64,000 nt of DNA, taken from contig OY754335.1 in assembly GCA_963573305.1 (NCBI GenBank), forward strand, positions 51,171,985-51,235,984, read 5' to 3'. A program made the translations under genes and the position numbers. Of the stretch, positions 36,501-48,682 are shown piece by piece. Under the pieces are notes generated by a model. It ran no database searches and had not been told where the DNA came from. It saw nothing but the letters and a program-made list of their open reading frames with translations. Source of the stretch: Pyrrhosoma nymphula (taxonomy: Eukaryota; Arthropoda; Insecta; Odonata; Coenagrionidae). Positions within the stretch are counted from its first letter, which is position 1. Every line of letters begins with the position of its first letter.

Positions 36501-38736
36501 CTCTTGCTGTGACTTGCATCTCACGACAAATCTCTCCCTTGTTCTTCCCCATTTCCCTGTTCTTATCTACATCTGCCGAACCTGACTGGACTCTCTATGA
36601 AGTTCCACACTGGGATGTCCGGTCCAAAGTTGATGGTAGGGGAATGTCAATTACGGAATAAAATGTCAGAGATGTGGAATGTGCCTTAAAGAGAAAGAGA
36701 GCTAAGATTGATAACATTTTTGGAAACTGCTTTTCAGTGCCATAGAGTATCTTAGATGTGCTTAATTTCTTACTTCTGTAGACCTTCATCAGTGGAAATT
36801 CTATGACTCCCAAGTTCCTGTCAGAAGTTCTCCTAATCCCCTTTGGTTGAAAATTCAACAGTTCTGAGAATGATGACAATTAGTGGTTCACTTTTAAAAC
36901 TTGTTTTTGCAGCTTCTCATTTCTTTGTTACATAATCTTAAGGAATTCTCCGACAGTGTCAACATAGCCCTCATTCCTCAATAACCAAAGCCTGATTAAT
37001 TTTATTCATTCATTATAGTGACAGTTTTTGAGAATATTCAGAACTTTTCCCTTGGTTTCCCTTTATTCTTTGAACTTGGATCTCTTTCTCTTAATTCTCT
37101 GTCATGTTACTCTGGGTCCAATGATGTGAAAAGAGCTCAACTCAATCCATAGCTTTTTCAGTTTCATCTCTAGCCCAAGTGAAAGAGTCAAAGTTGACAT
37201 CACCCGACCAAACTTGCTTCACATGATATTATTAATTCATTGGATCCAAAGTGCTTGAATGTGTAGATTAGCTTCAGTGTCATAATTGTCGTAATTGGCC
37301 ATAACTGTTTGTCAATGTCAAGTTTCTTGATGTGAATGCCCTTGCTGCATAAACTCCTTCTAATTATTGAAATAAAAGTCATATTTTCAGCCATTCGCAA
37401 TTCACAAAGTTTAAATAAAGTTACTGGATTATTTAATTTGTTTTTATGTAAATTTCTAAGTTGTCTTCCAGCATTTTTCTTTTGTTGATGTTAATATAAT
37501 TTCCCATTTTTAAGGCTTTTGAGTTTTAAATGTGAAGAGAAGCAGAGTGTGACATAATTGAAAACCTTTGTATATTTAGGTACTTACCAATAAACTGATG
37601 GTAATTGCTGGAGGTTATAGCAAGTTATTGAGGATTTCCCTTGAACGTAGAATCTATCTCTTTGGTTCTAAAATGAGTCCAGAGGGGCTTTAGCATCTTC
37701 ATTGTAAAATTCATCAAATTGCAACCTAATGATGAAAGTATTACATATTTAGTTTATATTTTTGAGTTAATGCCCAATCTAAAGACTCCAGGAAGACTAA
37801 TTATGAAGTTATTAAGACACTAATAAAGTATTTGAGAGTTCATGAAGGAACACTCCTGAGGAATGGATTGAATTTATATCGTCATCATCAATACATCATC
37901 ATGAAAATATTATGCTGCTTACAGGTTATGGATTAAAATACCTCTATTATACTTGCTCTAAATTTTATTTTAAATTAATTAATTTAAAATAGTCAACTGC
38001 CTGTGTTCACATTGCAATTGATAATCTTAAAATATACTTTGTACATTACTCATAGATTTGCATAAATCCAGTGAAACTTCACCAAACACAGCTTCCTGCT
38101 GCATGAATTTATGTGGCTTGCAAATATGTGCCAAGCTCGGCTGAATGAGGGATGCTGATTCACTTTTCACTGTTTTTTTAAAGGCTATTTTGACTATTCT
38201 TCCATGGAAGAATTGATAATAATAAAAAATAACTCACCCATTTAACTATTGTTGTCTGTTTGACCAGGGAGATTAAAAATGCTTTTTATTGATTTTTCTA
38301 TGCCATGCGAGAACTAACTGTTGAACGCCATTGCAAAAATGTAGTTATTCCTAACATGATCCTTGCAGTACCCCAAGATGCATTTGAATTGAAATTTATC
38401 CACCATCCAATAATTGAGTCCCTATCCGAAGTATACATATTATGTGCCACATGCATTTTCAAAATCTGTATTAATAATATCTTTACAAAATGTTTGAACT
38501 GAGTGTTTTGCGATTCAGTGTATTCAGTATTTTGTTTACCCTCATCATGTTGTACACATTCATTGAATTCAGGATTTTTGTTTGTGAGGTAGTGACTCCA
38601 TGGTCAGGTTTCTGCCTGGATATACAATGTGCATTTATGCTCAACATTTTCAATCTGTTGAGATCCACAAAACTCACTGGAGCGATCACCAAAGCTTAAT
38701 CAGTTATTGAAGAGAAGAGGTGATGTGAAGGGTATC

Positions 38737-39183
38737 AGCACCAATATGTCAGCACTTAGTAAGATATGTATCTCATAATTTGACCAGATATCAGTCGAGA
38801 AATACAAAGTAAGCATAATTTATCTTCTCCAGCTTCTCCCAATCTTCTTCCAATGCTTCCTATCCCAAGATGATCTTGATAATTTCGATGACAACAGCTT
38901 GTCTTGGGTGAGACTAAAAGCATATCATAAGTTAGCATGTGGCGGAAAGTGGTGTTTGTTCATTTCTCAAAATGGGTCAAAAAAGGCAATTTGGGAGTGA
39001 CGCTGAAGATCTTAGAAAGATATAGGGTGTGTTTCTCTTGTACGATTAGTTGATAACAGGGGCGGAAAGCATTGGAAGAAGATTGGGAGAAGCTGGAGAA
39101 GATTAATTATGCTTACTTTGTATTTCTCGACTGATAGCTGGTCAAATCATGAGATATCTTACTAAGTGCTGACATATTGGTGC
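38737..39183. repeat. Inverted pair of hAT end fragments
   Basis: 38737-38860 and 39064-39183 are inverted copies of about 120 bp (AGCACCAATATGTCAGCACT against AGTGCTGACATATTGGTGCT). The right copy is the inside of the left end of the hAT element starting at 39057; the left copy is outside it. So a piece of the same family sits next to the insertion in opposite orientation. Confidence 0.8.
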
Positions 39184-39672
39184 TAATTCCTGGGAAAATA
39201 GAAAAGATGGAAATCATTAAGATGGTTCTCCAATGCAAGTTTTTATTTCGCCAGCTCAATATACAATGTTTAAAGATAGTGGAAAATATCTAAAAGCCAC
39301 TTGCCAAGTGGAAATTGTACATTTGTAGGCCTCTTGATGAACAATGTTGTGAAAGCTTTGGTGCCGCAATGGAAAAATTATAAGGTATACTTTATGTATA
39401 CAGAGAATCGTGCCGCGTGTTTGGGCAGTTGAGCAGTAGTGCGTCTGCAAGAGGGGAATACAGTCTCCACACCCTTCTTCAGCACTGCCTACTATGCCAC
39501 ACTCTCCCCCCTCGTGCTCGCCGTGACATGTCAGTTGCCTGGCTCTAGCGAGTGTATTGTTCCATTTGTATTGAGTGACAAGTTCAAGAGTTCTTCACAT
39601 GTTTAGGACCCTGCGCTCTTTTTCCTTTATTCTGTGATATACCTGAGGTGAAAATCAGCCTTTCACCCGGAG

Positions 39673-41107
39673 ATGGTAAGTTCAATCGATAAATTTCAAC
39701 AGCATAACTTATTTGCACTTTCTCACGCTCACCATTAGGGTTGGACGGCTGACTTCAAGCTTGGGCCCTCATTATCCTCTCTTGCTATTTATCTGCTTTT
39801 TGATCAAGAAATTGAACACCGAACTATTTACAGGACTTTAATTTTCATTGCGTTATCATAGAAATGCTGTCAGAGGCCCACCCACCATAGTTTTGACCCC
39901 TCTCCTTTTGATAGAAGTAAAATTGAGGACTCTCTAAGTAAAGTCAAATAATTTTCAAGCATTACGCTAGAGGGTGAGAAAAAGACATGCTTATATTTTT
40001 TTTGCAACTTGTCGCAGAAGGAATAGCTAAGGCTTACTTTTGTTTACAGACGTCCTCTTCTAGTAGGCCTGGTACAAAGCAGAAAACTAACAGTGCCTCT
40101 CCGGACCTTCGAAGCTTTTTTTTCTCACGTCCAAAAACAAAAGATGCCAGAAGCAGCTGGAGGAAATATACAATTTTTTAACACCATGCCTTCATGTTGC
40201 ACAATTGACAATGAGACTCGAGCTGAGCCCATGGTCCTTTTACAATCACCTCCACGTAGCCACAAAACATCGACTGAAGCTTCAATTTCTTCACTTCCTT
40301 TGGCTGAAAATTTCAACTGTGACGTAGGTCTCTTCATTGTACCAGGAAAGGAAAGACCTGATTATAGGAAAATAGCAGAACTTTTGGAAAGCCCATGGAC
40401 ACCCACAAGCGACTACAAGTATCCCTTTTCAACTCACAGGAAGGGAACCGCGGAAGAGCGTCGTTACGTGAGGATGGAACATCTTGAAAAGTACCCTTGG
40501 ATTGTGGTTTCTCCCTTAGTGAATGGAAATTTTTGTAGGTACAAACGTACTACTTCATACTGCCCTTTTTTGCCCAATGAACGGCAGCTTGCCTTAAATA
40601 TTTGCAGTTAAAATCCCTCATTACAGACCCATTAAAGAAGTTTTCAAAACTTCTAGGGAACAAGCTGATCTGAAAAACCACCAATACACAGTCTATCACA
40701 AAGCTACAGTGCTGTTGGCCCTGAATTTTCTGGAAAAAATACAAAAGACCTGAAAATCAAATCGCAGGCTAACTTGACTCCTGCGGAAGGGAGAAAATCA
40801 AGGAAAATAGAGAAAACCTGAAGCTGATACTAAAAATTGTGATTTTTCTTGGTCGTCAGAACATACCATTCAGAGGTCATCGGGACGATGTGACGGTGAA
40901 TTATCATTAGAAGAGCCGTTGACGAATCACGGTAACTTCTGCTCTGCGCCTTCTGAAAAGTTAGGTGCGATCAAGTTGCGGTGGAAGTCACTTAAACGGC
41001 ATTGCTATGTTGAACATCCACCATCATATTCATGTAGACCAGATAATAATGCATTAAACTGGTTTGCTGTGCAGAAAGAAACAGGAAAGCAAACTTTGCT
41101 GTTGTAA
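39673..41107 (+). pseudogene. hAT transposase (TTF-type zinc finger, ZMYM-like), broken
   Basis: A spliced start is visible: ATG at 39673-39675 is followed at once by GTAAGT, and TGTTTACAG at 40049 precedes ACG TCC TCT TCT, giving M-TSSSSRPGTKQK after splicing (intron 39676-40049). The frame then breaks at a T run (about 40115-40124). The next frame (to 40611) contains WTPTSDYKYPFS, RRYVRMEHLEKYPWIVV and NGNFCRYK, the TTF-finger region of this transposase group. Further pieces encode LKNHQYTVYHKATVLLALNF and, near 40855-40895, GRQNIPFRGHRDD, another signature. The catalytic middle is missing. It is not functional. Confidence 0.8.
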
Positions 41108-41537
41108 TGTGTATACATAAATCTTATACCTACTGTCAAGACCTAGGCTATTTGCATTAAAGTTGGAGCTCAAAACTTTACAACTAAATAATATTTTCTT
41201 AATCTACGTCAGCCTGTATATCTGTATTTGTGAGGGTGACTACATTACCTCTAAGCTAAAGTCTATACTATGTTTATTTCATTTATTTTAATATTAAGTA
41301 GGGCCTACTTTTTTTAGTCATTGTTAAAACTATTATAAATGTATTCTACAGCCTGGCAGTTCTTCTTTGAATATTATCATTTTGACTTTTGCTGATAAAG
41401 TAAAATGTTATAGGAAAATAGTATTTTCTGAATAGGTACTTATTTTTTTATTTCATTCTAACCAATTTTCATTTTTTACGGCATTAAAGAAGAAAGAAGT
41501 TTGAAATCCTTGTGTAGGCTTCCGCAGGTTGATTGAT

Positions 41538-41816
41538 GTGAAGATGCAGGTCTTCCGTGTTTTACACCGCGTTGGTCTATGTTTCTTTGGACGACAGTCT
41601 CGTCGGCTTCTTCTGTTCAGTAGAGTGAAGGTGTAGCCATTGGTCATCTTATATATCTCAAGCATTAGACCTGACTCCAACGGGTGAGATATATAAGATG
41701 ACGAATGGCTACACCTTACTTCACCGACCTGAAGAATCCGACTGAAACGCTGCCGAAACTGTCGTCCGAGAAAACATGGACCAACGCGGTAAAATCCAGT
41801 GGACCTGTATCTTCAC
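41538..41816. repeat. Fold-back repeat in the hAT element
   Basis: The left arm (from GTGAAGATGCAGG at 41538) and right arm (ending CCTGTATCTTCAC at 41816) pair imperfectly over about 130 bp. The innermost part pairs well (GTGTAGCCATTGGTCATCTT against AAGATGACGAATGGCTACAC). Confidence 0.8.
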
Positions 41817-43499
41817 AAAAATGGCATTTTTTACATCGTTTGTTTACGTTTTTCACGTTTACGTATGTGATTAGAGAGCTTTACTCAATAATTTATAACA
41901 TCTACCATAGCCACACCAAAAATTACGTTCCCAGCACTTCATTTCTTTTAATTTTCCGAGGGAGGTCCACCCGGATCCCCGTTTCGTTGAGAGGTATTGC
42001 ATACCCCCCAGGCACCGCGAAAAGTCGTGAACCGCCCCCCCAAAACAACGACCTTAATCCGCCCCTGGTTGATAAGTGACCTTTGAGACAAAAGTTCAGC
42101 TGAATCATTAGTCTAGCAGTACAGTGCAAAGAAGCAACGATAAAAAAATAAAGAAGTTGAAAAAAACTCATTATAGTGTAGTGGGATTTATTGCCAGTAA
42201 AAATCCACATGAATTCAAGGTTGTTTTAATTTTCAGTTTATGAAGATAATTTTAACAGGGATGTTACAAGTCAGGGAAAATCATCGAGCTGTCAGGGAAA
42301 AATTGGATAAGGGCGAAGGTCGATGAATTGGTCAGTGGCCGATGCACCCCAACTATACGTTCATTCCTTGTTGCCAGAGTTGATGTTGCATCTTCTGATT
42401 TTGTCTTTGTTTCATAAATTTTTATGAGTGAAAGTAACATTGGTTTGTTTTCTCAACTTTCATTTGCACTTAAAAATTTTCTCTGATCTCTGAATGTCAT
42501 ACTGCTTAAGGAAACTGTCAGTGAAATGACAATTTTTGTCAGGGAAACGCCAGGAAATTTCTTTTCCAGAATATTGTAAAAACCCTGTTTAAGCTATTAC
42601 ACCTGAAGTTGATTAGTATTAATCACTTTGAAGGATAAAAATTATATTTCCTCTTATGTATATTTCTGGGTGTAAAGAGAGCCCTATGAAATGAGGGATG
42701 GCCTACTGAAAAATTACGTCAACTCTTGAACTTTCAATGCATACCATGTTTAATATTTTATTTCTTGAGGTACTGCTGTAAGTTGTGAGGCAATGTTTTT
42801 AAAAATAAGTACATACATGCAAATACTACATAATTATAAAAAAATGCCCTAAAGGTATGTTTTTTAAAATCCATCCCTCGTATTACCATTAGAATAATGG
42901 TTTCTTCAATGCGGATTCATGCAATGTGGCATAATTGGAGAAGGTAAACCCTGTGTTTGGCAAAGTTTCATTGTATGGTACCTACTTATGCATGTCATCG
43001 AGCTCATTCCTCACTAAGCACTGATACACATTATCATAAATTTCATTTTTTGTATGTGCCAAGTCATTAGTGCATGGAGGAAGTACACTTTATTTGCATT
43101 AACTACAGAATGGAAATTTGGAACGTAGTAGTTCTACTTCTCATGTCTTCCTCATTTGATAGAAAATCATTGCTTATTCTGACTTTAATGCTAATACATA
43201 TGTACCCATGAAATGTATGCAATGAACTATTACACGTAATACTTGCAACAGTCATATCCTTTTAAGTTAAACAAGGGAAATAACATTTGTTACTCTTTAT
43301 AAATACATCATAGGTAGAAACATTATTTCTTTTATAAATATGTACACACTATTGGTGAAGTATATTCGGGTTCTCCACTGGGTTAAACTCTGCATTTCTC
43401 CTGATGTTTAACTGACTCTACAATCTAGTGCTGCTTTTTTATGTTGAAAATATATTGTATGTGAATTCAATATATACTTTGTACGTAACATTTCATCTT

Positions 43500-43900
43500 G
43501 ATGTTTGTGAACTACTAACTTGTATTAATCTCCTCCTCTTTTTTTGACGTGTCTTATATCTTTTTGTAAGATCTTTGGACAAAAATAAATTATTATTATT
43601 ATTATTATTAATACACGAGATGGACGACTCATGTGTCAAAACATCAGCAGAAATGCAGAGTTTGACCCTGTGGAGAACCGGAACAGACCTTATTTACAGC
43701 ATACGCCGGGAAAACATCCAATCATTCTATGTACACACTGATTTAACAAGACTATTTGTGAATCAATTAAAGGATATGTTTGAATATGCTAACTACTTTA
43801 TCAAAATCAGCTGCTGAAGTGTATTCTAATACTTGTTATCCTTCACCTGAGGATGCCAGCAGAATAGCTGGTGAAACTGTTGTGATCCTAATCATCATAT
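43500..43900 (+). repeat. Retroelement tail (ATT)n and CTGAGGA-hairpin motif
   Basis: AATAAATTATTATTATTATT with further ATT units (43584-43609) is a non-LTR-type tail. At 43847 CTGAGGA is followed by CCAGC/GCTGG stems and GAAAC (43873-43877). The two lie 240 bp apart; whether they belong to one element is unknown. Confidence 0.4.
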
Positions 43901-45209
43901 ACGGACGTCACCCAAAAAATGTTTATATCATCTGTATGCTAGTCATTTAGGGAAGCCATGTATACTTTATTTGTTTATAAATTAAAGATCAACATGAAGT
44001 AAATTGTACATATGTATTCACGTGTATTGTTTTGGTTTAATTTAGAATGAATTTTTATGCAACATTTTTCGTGGAACAAATGTACCTATATTTCTTATGA
44101 AAATAGCAGTAATGTTGGAATATATTTTGAGAAGCATAATGCATACTTAAATCCTTCCAGTAATTATTTGCTGAGCAATTTATTTTGTAATGTGTCCTAA
44201 ATATGTGTCTAAAAATGTATATGCCATGACCTGCTTTTTTGTAATTTTGCATGATAAACTTACCTTCTTGTGAGTATTTATATCTCATTGTTGCATGCTA
44301 ATATTTGTAGGGAAATGTTGTCACTAACCCAGTTGCATTTTTTTGCCTTGAAATTATTAAATCATAGTTCTTGAAGTGGTGCTGATGGATTTATTGCGTA
44401 ATTTATGCATCCTAAAAATGTTACTTGGATAATGATCAAAGTTCGTTAAGATAAAAGTAACTTTACAGAGCTGATTTAAAGGCAAGGTACCTAAATTAAT
44501 AGTGAAATCCCTAGTGCATAATATAAGTGCTTGGGTTGAAAAATGTTAAAATGCCAGCACTGATTTCAGTTCTGTTTTATGGAAAATTAATGATGAGGAA
44601 ATTTAGTAGCAGATAAGGTAGTAAAATGTTAGTCAACAATTACAGTCAGCCAAGTTCACTGGACCATGTCTCATTACATTCTTACTTGATAACAAAAGTG
44701 AATTATCTGCCACATTCATTCTTAATCATAATTGTATCAGTTGCCTGTTGAAGATAATCAATCTCTCACTGTATGCTTATTTTTTCTTTTCTTTGATACC
44801 TTTTCCTCCCTTACCATTTTTCTTCTTCCGCTATAAATCTTTTTCAACCTCTGTATTGACAAAAATATTCGACTTACCCTTAAAACAATTTTCTGTCGAC
44901 TACCTTCTGGCCCTTTTAACAACCAATCTTTCTGGTTCATTTCATTATGTGAAAAAACTGTCTTATAAAAAATCCTATATTTTCAAATATCTTTCACTCC
45001 ATTTCTTACAAACAATCAAAATATTTAATAACCTTTTCTTTCATGCATCCACTACTAATTTTGTTCTGACTGGATCTTCCTCTTCTCTGCGATCATCCTT
45101 TCACTCATCTCTCTCTAATTTCTTTTAATATCTTTGCTTCATTTGTAATCTCCATTCCCCCTTTCCACCCCTCTTCGTCATGTTGTGCACCATTACGATT
45201 CCTCAAAAG

Positions 45210-45392
45210 TAGCCCGCAGCATTTCGGAGGAGTTCAGCAGTGGGGATACAAGGTGCCGTGATGGGGCAGGTGGAGAAGATGGTCAGGCGATGGGGCCACA
45301 CGGCACTTCCTCCATGTCCTCGACCTCAGCTCCCCACGGTCCTGGTGGGAAAGTTGACAAGGCAGCGAGGGAGAGGGAAGAAAGGGATGAAG
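45210..45392 (+). CDS. Dgkq: DGK-theta exon: Ser/Gly-rich linker
   Basis: A strong pyrimidine tract (about 45150-45178) precedes two candidate acceptors, AAAG before 45210 and GTAG before 45213; both keep the frame and differ by one codon. The donor is AAG/GTCAGT after 45392, phase 1. The product begins ARSISEEFSSG and is rich in Gly, Ser and charged residues, ending with a KAAREREERDEG helix-like stretch. It corresponds in position to the Gly-rich, poorly conserved linker between the C1 array and the RA-like region in theta enzymes. Low sequence conservation makes this the least certain exon boundary, but the frame join on both sides supports it. Confidence 0.85.
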
Positions 45393-45512
45393 GTCAGTTT
45401 TATTAATGTTATTATAACATTGTCTTCATCAGCAAAATAGCTATTCTCAGTACAAAATTTAATACAATCAACAAGGAATCACAGATATCATACAATTACT
45501 ACTGCTACAAAG

Positions 45513-47022
45513 CAGGGGCGGATCTAGGATTTTCTTGAAGGTGGAGCGCAAGGTGTAAGTTTTGAAGACGTGCCGCAGTACCCACCAGCAAAACTATAAC
45601 TGTGACTCCTCCCCTGGAAAATTGATAGCCAAAAAGGTTGATAGCTAAGCTGGATTCGTTGGCTCAGCTTTTTCATTCACATATTTTTCTGAAGGGAGGA
45701 AACGTTAATTTTTTATAATTATCACTTATGATGATAATCTTCAGAATTATATGCATAATTTTTGGCATGTTTTTCTGCACTATTTATACATAAAATTCTG
45801 CAGCCATATCACACTATTTTTCTGCATGTAGATTCTGCAGATTTTTCAGCAGCAATTTATGCAGAAATTTTTATACTTTCTGCAGTGAAATTGTTAGGTA
45901 TTTGAATTTTTTTAAACAATTTGGAGAAAAACATGCAGAAAATATCCATGAAATAGCTATTTTCTATACAAGTGGAATATCCAAGGTCTGCAGTCGGTGG
46001 CGGTCTGATGACTGAGGTATCAGCTAAATGACGCACATTATATTTAGAATGATGAACGAAACAAGAAACTGGACGATATGAGGCATTACTTAATGGAAAT
46101 GTGTACAAAGGTGATACCACTAATTGCAAACTATACGAAAACACTTTTTTTAGTTTGCAATAAACCTTTTTTTCCATCCTGGGTTTCAATATCATTCCCT
46201 GTGCAGCAGCGAGCCTCCGTTAACTCTGATCTTGAAAATGGTTACATGATAAGAGAAACTCATTCTGGAAAAAGTAGTGAAGACTGTACAAAGTGTTAAT
46301 ATTTAACCTCTTTCTCATTGGAGTGAGGCGGAGACAACCCTTGGAGGTTTGTCACCGTACACTCCGTTGTCCCATCTTTCCCGTCATTGCCTGCATTGTG
46401 TGGTTTTACATTGTACTAAAACTGTTTCACAAGCTGCCTGCTCTTGTAATTCGTGTTATTCTACTCTGTGATTTCTTATTCAAGTGGCAGTAATGGCATA
46501 AGAGCTCTCATTGACGGTTGTTAAAGGCCGTAGTGGTATGACTCCATAAGGTAAATGTAAGCAAGAGATTGGCATAGAAAAATGTTGATATCAGTCTCAG
46601 TTGAAATGATTCATAAGCAATTTTACTGCCTTTATAATTGTTGAAGATTAGATATTAAGTAAACACCTGAGGTGTTTATGGTTAATGAAAAATTTATTAA
46701 TTATTTTCCCTGAAGAAGACCCCATTAATGGGTGACTTTCCCATTGCCAATTTCCCATAGGGAATTTCCCCACAGGGATTTACAATAACAATCAGTGACA
46801 CGATGCACTCATTAATATTAGAGTTTTATACTACCGATGGATAGCATGGCGCTTGGCCATCAGTGAAACATTTGGATTTACGAAATACATGGCATTAGCC
46901 ATGCTAGCTAAAAAATGTTAGCTAAATGTTATGTTAGCTAAAAAATATTTTTTTTATTTTTCTTGAGTCTGAGGCGGGAGCAAACTCCCCCCCCCCCCCC
47001 TTCCTGGCTGGATCTACCCCTG
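45513..47022. mobile_element. Non-autonomous hAT element, 1510 bp
   Basis: Left end CAGGGGCGGATCTAGG, right end CTGGATCTACCCCTG (to 47022). Flanking octamers are CTACAAAG (45505-45512) and CTACAAAA (47023-47030), an 8-bp duplication with one mismatch. The ends match the hAT element at 39057, which is a plausible source family. No transposase is seen. Inside, TTCTGCA/TGCAGAA repeats cluster at 45770-45940, and a C run lies next to the right end. Confidence 0.85.
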
Positions 47023-47504
47023 CTACAAAATCACATTTGAATGATGTTTATTTAAAGTCCATATTTTTGCCTCTATTGCGAATCTATTCATGCATTGAAT
47101 AGCTTTTATTTCTGTGCCCAAATGTTCTTTAAAACTATTCCTTTAAACAATTCAGTTTTGCATCATTGCTTTACAAGCATAGGGAATGTGGAAGTTGTAC
47201 TTTGGTCTTTTTGTATATTCATGAATATCACAATTGGTGATAAGCAAGTTTTTTAAGCACCTGCCATACTTCCTGGGCCATGAGACATTTTTTTTAACTC
47301 GAACATATGCTTTAAAGCCGACATGGATCTCATAAACAGTCCAATAGGAAAGTTAAATTATGGCCTGCATTCACTTTCATCACTTCTTTCAATGCACTAA
47401 AGATTATCTTAACAAAAAAAGACAACCAAATAGCTTTGGTGTTCCAGAAAAAACAACTGGTGATATATGCACACCTCCATTGTCATGTATTAGCTATTCT
47501 TATG

Positions 47505-47886
47505 CAGTGATGTAGCCAAGGAGGGGACTACGGGGTCAGACCCCCTCTCCCTAATTTTTGAATTAATTAAGTGAAGGGTACTGAATGAAACAGTTATATG
47601 TGATTTATTTTAAACAAAAATGATGATTTCATTTGTTCTTTATTCTGAACAACTTTTTCATATAACATCCTTGTAACTTTCAGGCATTAAAAAATCATGT
47701 GTAATGTATTTTTATAAATTTGCACTGCAAAACATCTTTAATAATCAGCTGTTACACTGCAGTCATAGTCGCACCCTTACGTGCGTAAACACACAATTTC
47801 GCTCCGGATTGAAAACAAAATTTCATTCCTGCCCTGTTTAAATTCAACATGAACCCTCCCGGAATAAAATCCTGGCTATGTCCCTG
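47505..47886. mobile_element. MITE with CAGTGATGTAGCCA ends
   Basis: The left end CAGTGATGTAGCCAAGGA and right end TCCTGGCTATGTCCCTG are imperfect inverted repeats over 17 bp; the interior has no coding capacity. I could not find a clear target duplication, so the boundaries are tentative. Confidence 0.6.
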
Positions 47887-48397
47887 CATTAGGGTAATCT
47901 ACTGGTTAAGTTAGGTTTAGATGGAATAGAGGAAAAATCTTCTTGACTTGAACAGGTTAAGGCCCCTTTCTCCTCACATGATTTCTTTATTCAGCTCAGA
48001 ATTCATCCTAATTCTCTTAATCCTATCCATGAAACTCAACCATTTATCCCCACCCAGCTTACCCACATCCTCATCTCAATCATGGCCTTCAGCATCCCTT
48101 AACCCCTCATTACCTCTTCCAACCATCCTCTCCGCCTCCTCCTTTTCTCCTCCAGAAGTTTCCTCCCCTTACCCACCAATCCAAGCACTTCCTCCCTATC
48201 GTAAATATCTATACAGTTTACTCCTGATATTTTTCTCTGGAATGTGTTTTACATTCATTGTCTATTCATTAATTCTCAAGTCTCCTTTGGTTGGAAAGCA
48301 TTATATATTGTGTGAAATGCATTTAATGAAAGGGGACTTTATACATTGTAGTTTCATACTCACATTGAAATTGTGGTTTTTAATGTTTTTTTTTCAG

Positions 48398-48532
48398 AAG
48401 TTGTAAAAGTTTATGATGGGAATAACTCAATGAGGAGAAGGATATTCCGCCCTGTAACCATTCCAAGGCTCACGTCCACGGAGCTACTTTTGTGTACTGC
48501 ACTGAGGGCTTTCCACATAACAAAAGACCCAA
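48398..48532 (+). CDS. Dgkq: DGK-theta exon: first RA-like segment
   Basis: The exon follows a run of T and TTTTCAG, and ends at GTAAGT in phase 1. It completes the Glu codon begun in the previous exon and encodes EVVKVYDGNNSMRRRIFRPV and then TIPRLTSTELLLCTALRAFHI. The KVYDGNN and RRRIFR segments correspond to the start of the Ras-association-like region of DGK-theta, where a ubiquitin-like fold begins with a beta strand followed by basic residues. This region may mediate partner or membrane binding (family knowledge). Confidence 0.93.
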
Positions 48533-48682
48533 GTAAGTTGATGTTTTATTTTTCTGCTCTGCCATTTGTATCTTATACGTAATATTGTTGAAGTTAAACA
48601 TTTAGGCAAATGTGCTACAAGATTTTCTTGAATATTGTTCTCCAATCTGGTCCTCTGTGTGCTTGTCAACACTGCCCCAAAC

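Larger units (their letters stand above)
39057..42067 (+). mobile_element. hAT transposon, 3011 bp, with perfect 8-bp target duplication
   Basis: The ends are CAGGGGCGGA (39057-39066) and TCCGCCCCTG (to 42067). The flanking octamers 39049-39056 and 42068-42075 are both GTTGATAA, a perfect 8-bp duplication as hAT elements make. A TTF-finger transposase remnant lies inside on the + strand, and a fold-back lies near the right end. Confidence 0.9.
19336..45209 (+). other. DGK-theta giant intron (about 25.9 kb)
   Basis: Flanking exons join in phase across this gap, so I treat it as a single intron, though an unseen exon is possible. It holds nested pogo-like elements, a Tigger-type element, fold-backs, an antisense non-LTR remnant and a hAT element. 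The stretches 22960-24820, 26570-28300, 28745-30700, 31040-31990, 33700-38730 and 42070-43560 are AT-rich with no gene I can support; the short ORFs there show no recognisable domain. Confidence 0.75.
45393..48397 (+). other. DGK-theta intron (3005 bp)
   Basis: Bounded by GTCAGT and TTTTCAG. It is mostly a hAT MITE (45513-47022) and a second MITE (47505-47886). The segment 47930-48397 is pyrimidine-rich; the open frame across it reflects composition rather than coding. Confidence 0.85.

Noticed and set aside
36595..37400. Minus-strand ORFs of 94 and 66 codons
   Set aside because: Somewhat less AT-rich and mRNA-like in feel, but no recognisable protein, no tail and no splice support.
44748..45128. 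126-codon + strand ORF
   Set aside because: T/C-rich low-complexity intron; Phe/Ser/Leu-rich product without any motif.
47948..48406. 152-codon + strand ORF
   Set aside because: It is the pyrimidine-rich tract before an acceptor; the protein is Ser/Pro/Leu-rich from composition, and the last part overlaps the true exon at 48398 in another frame.
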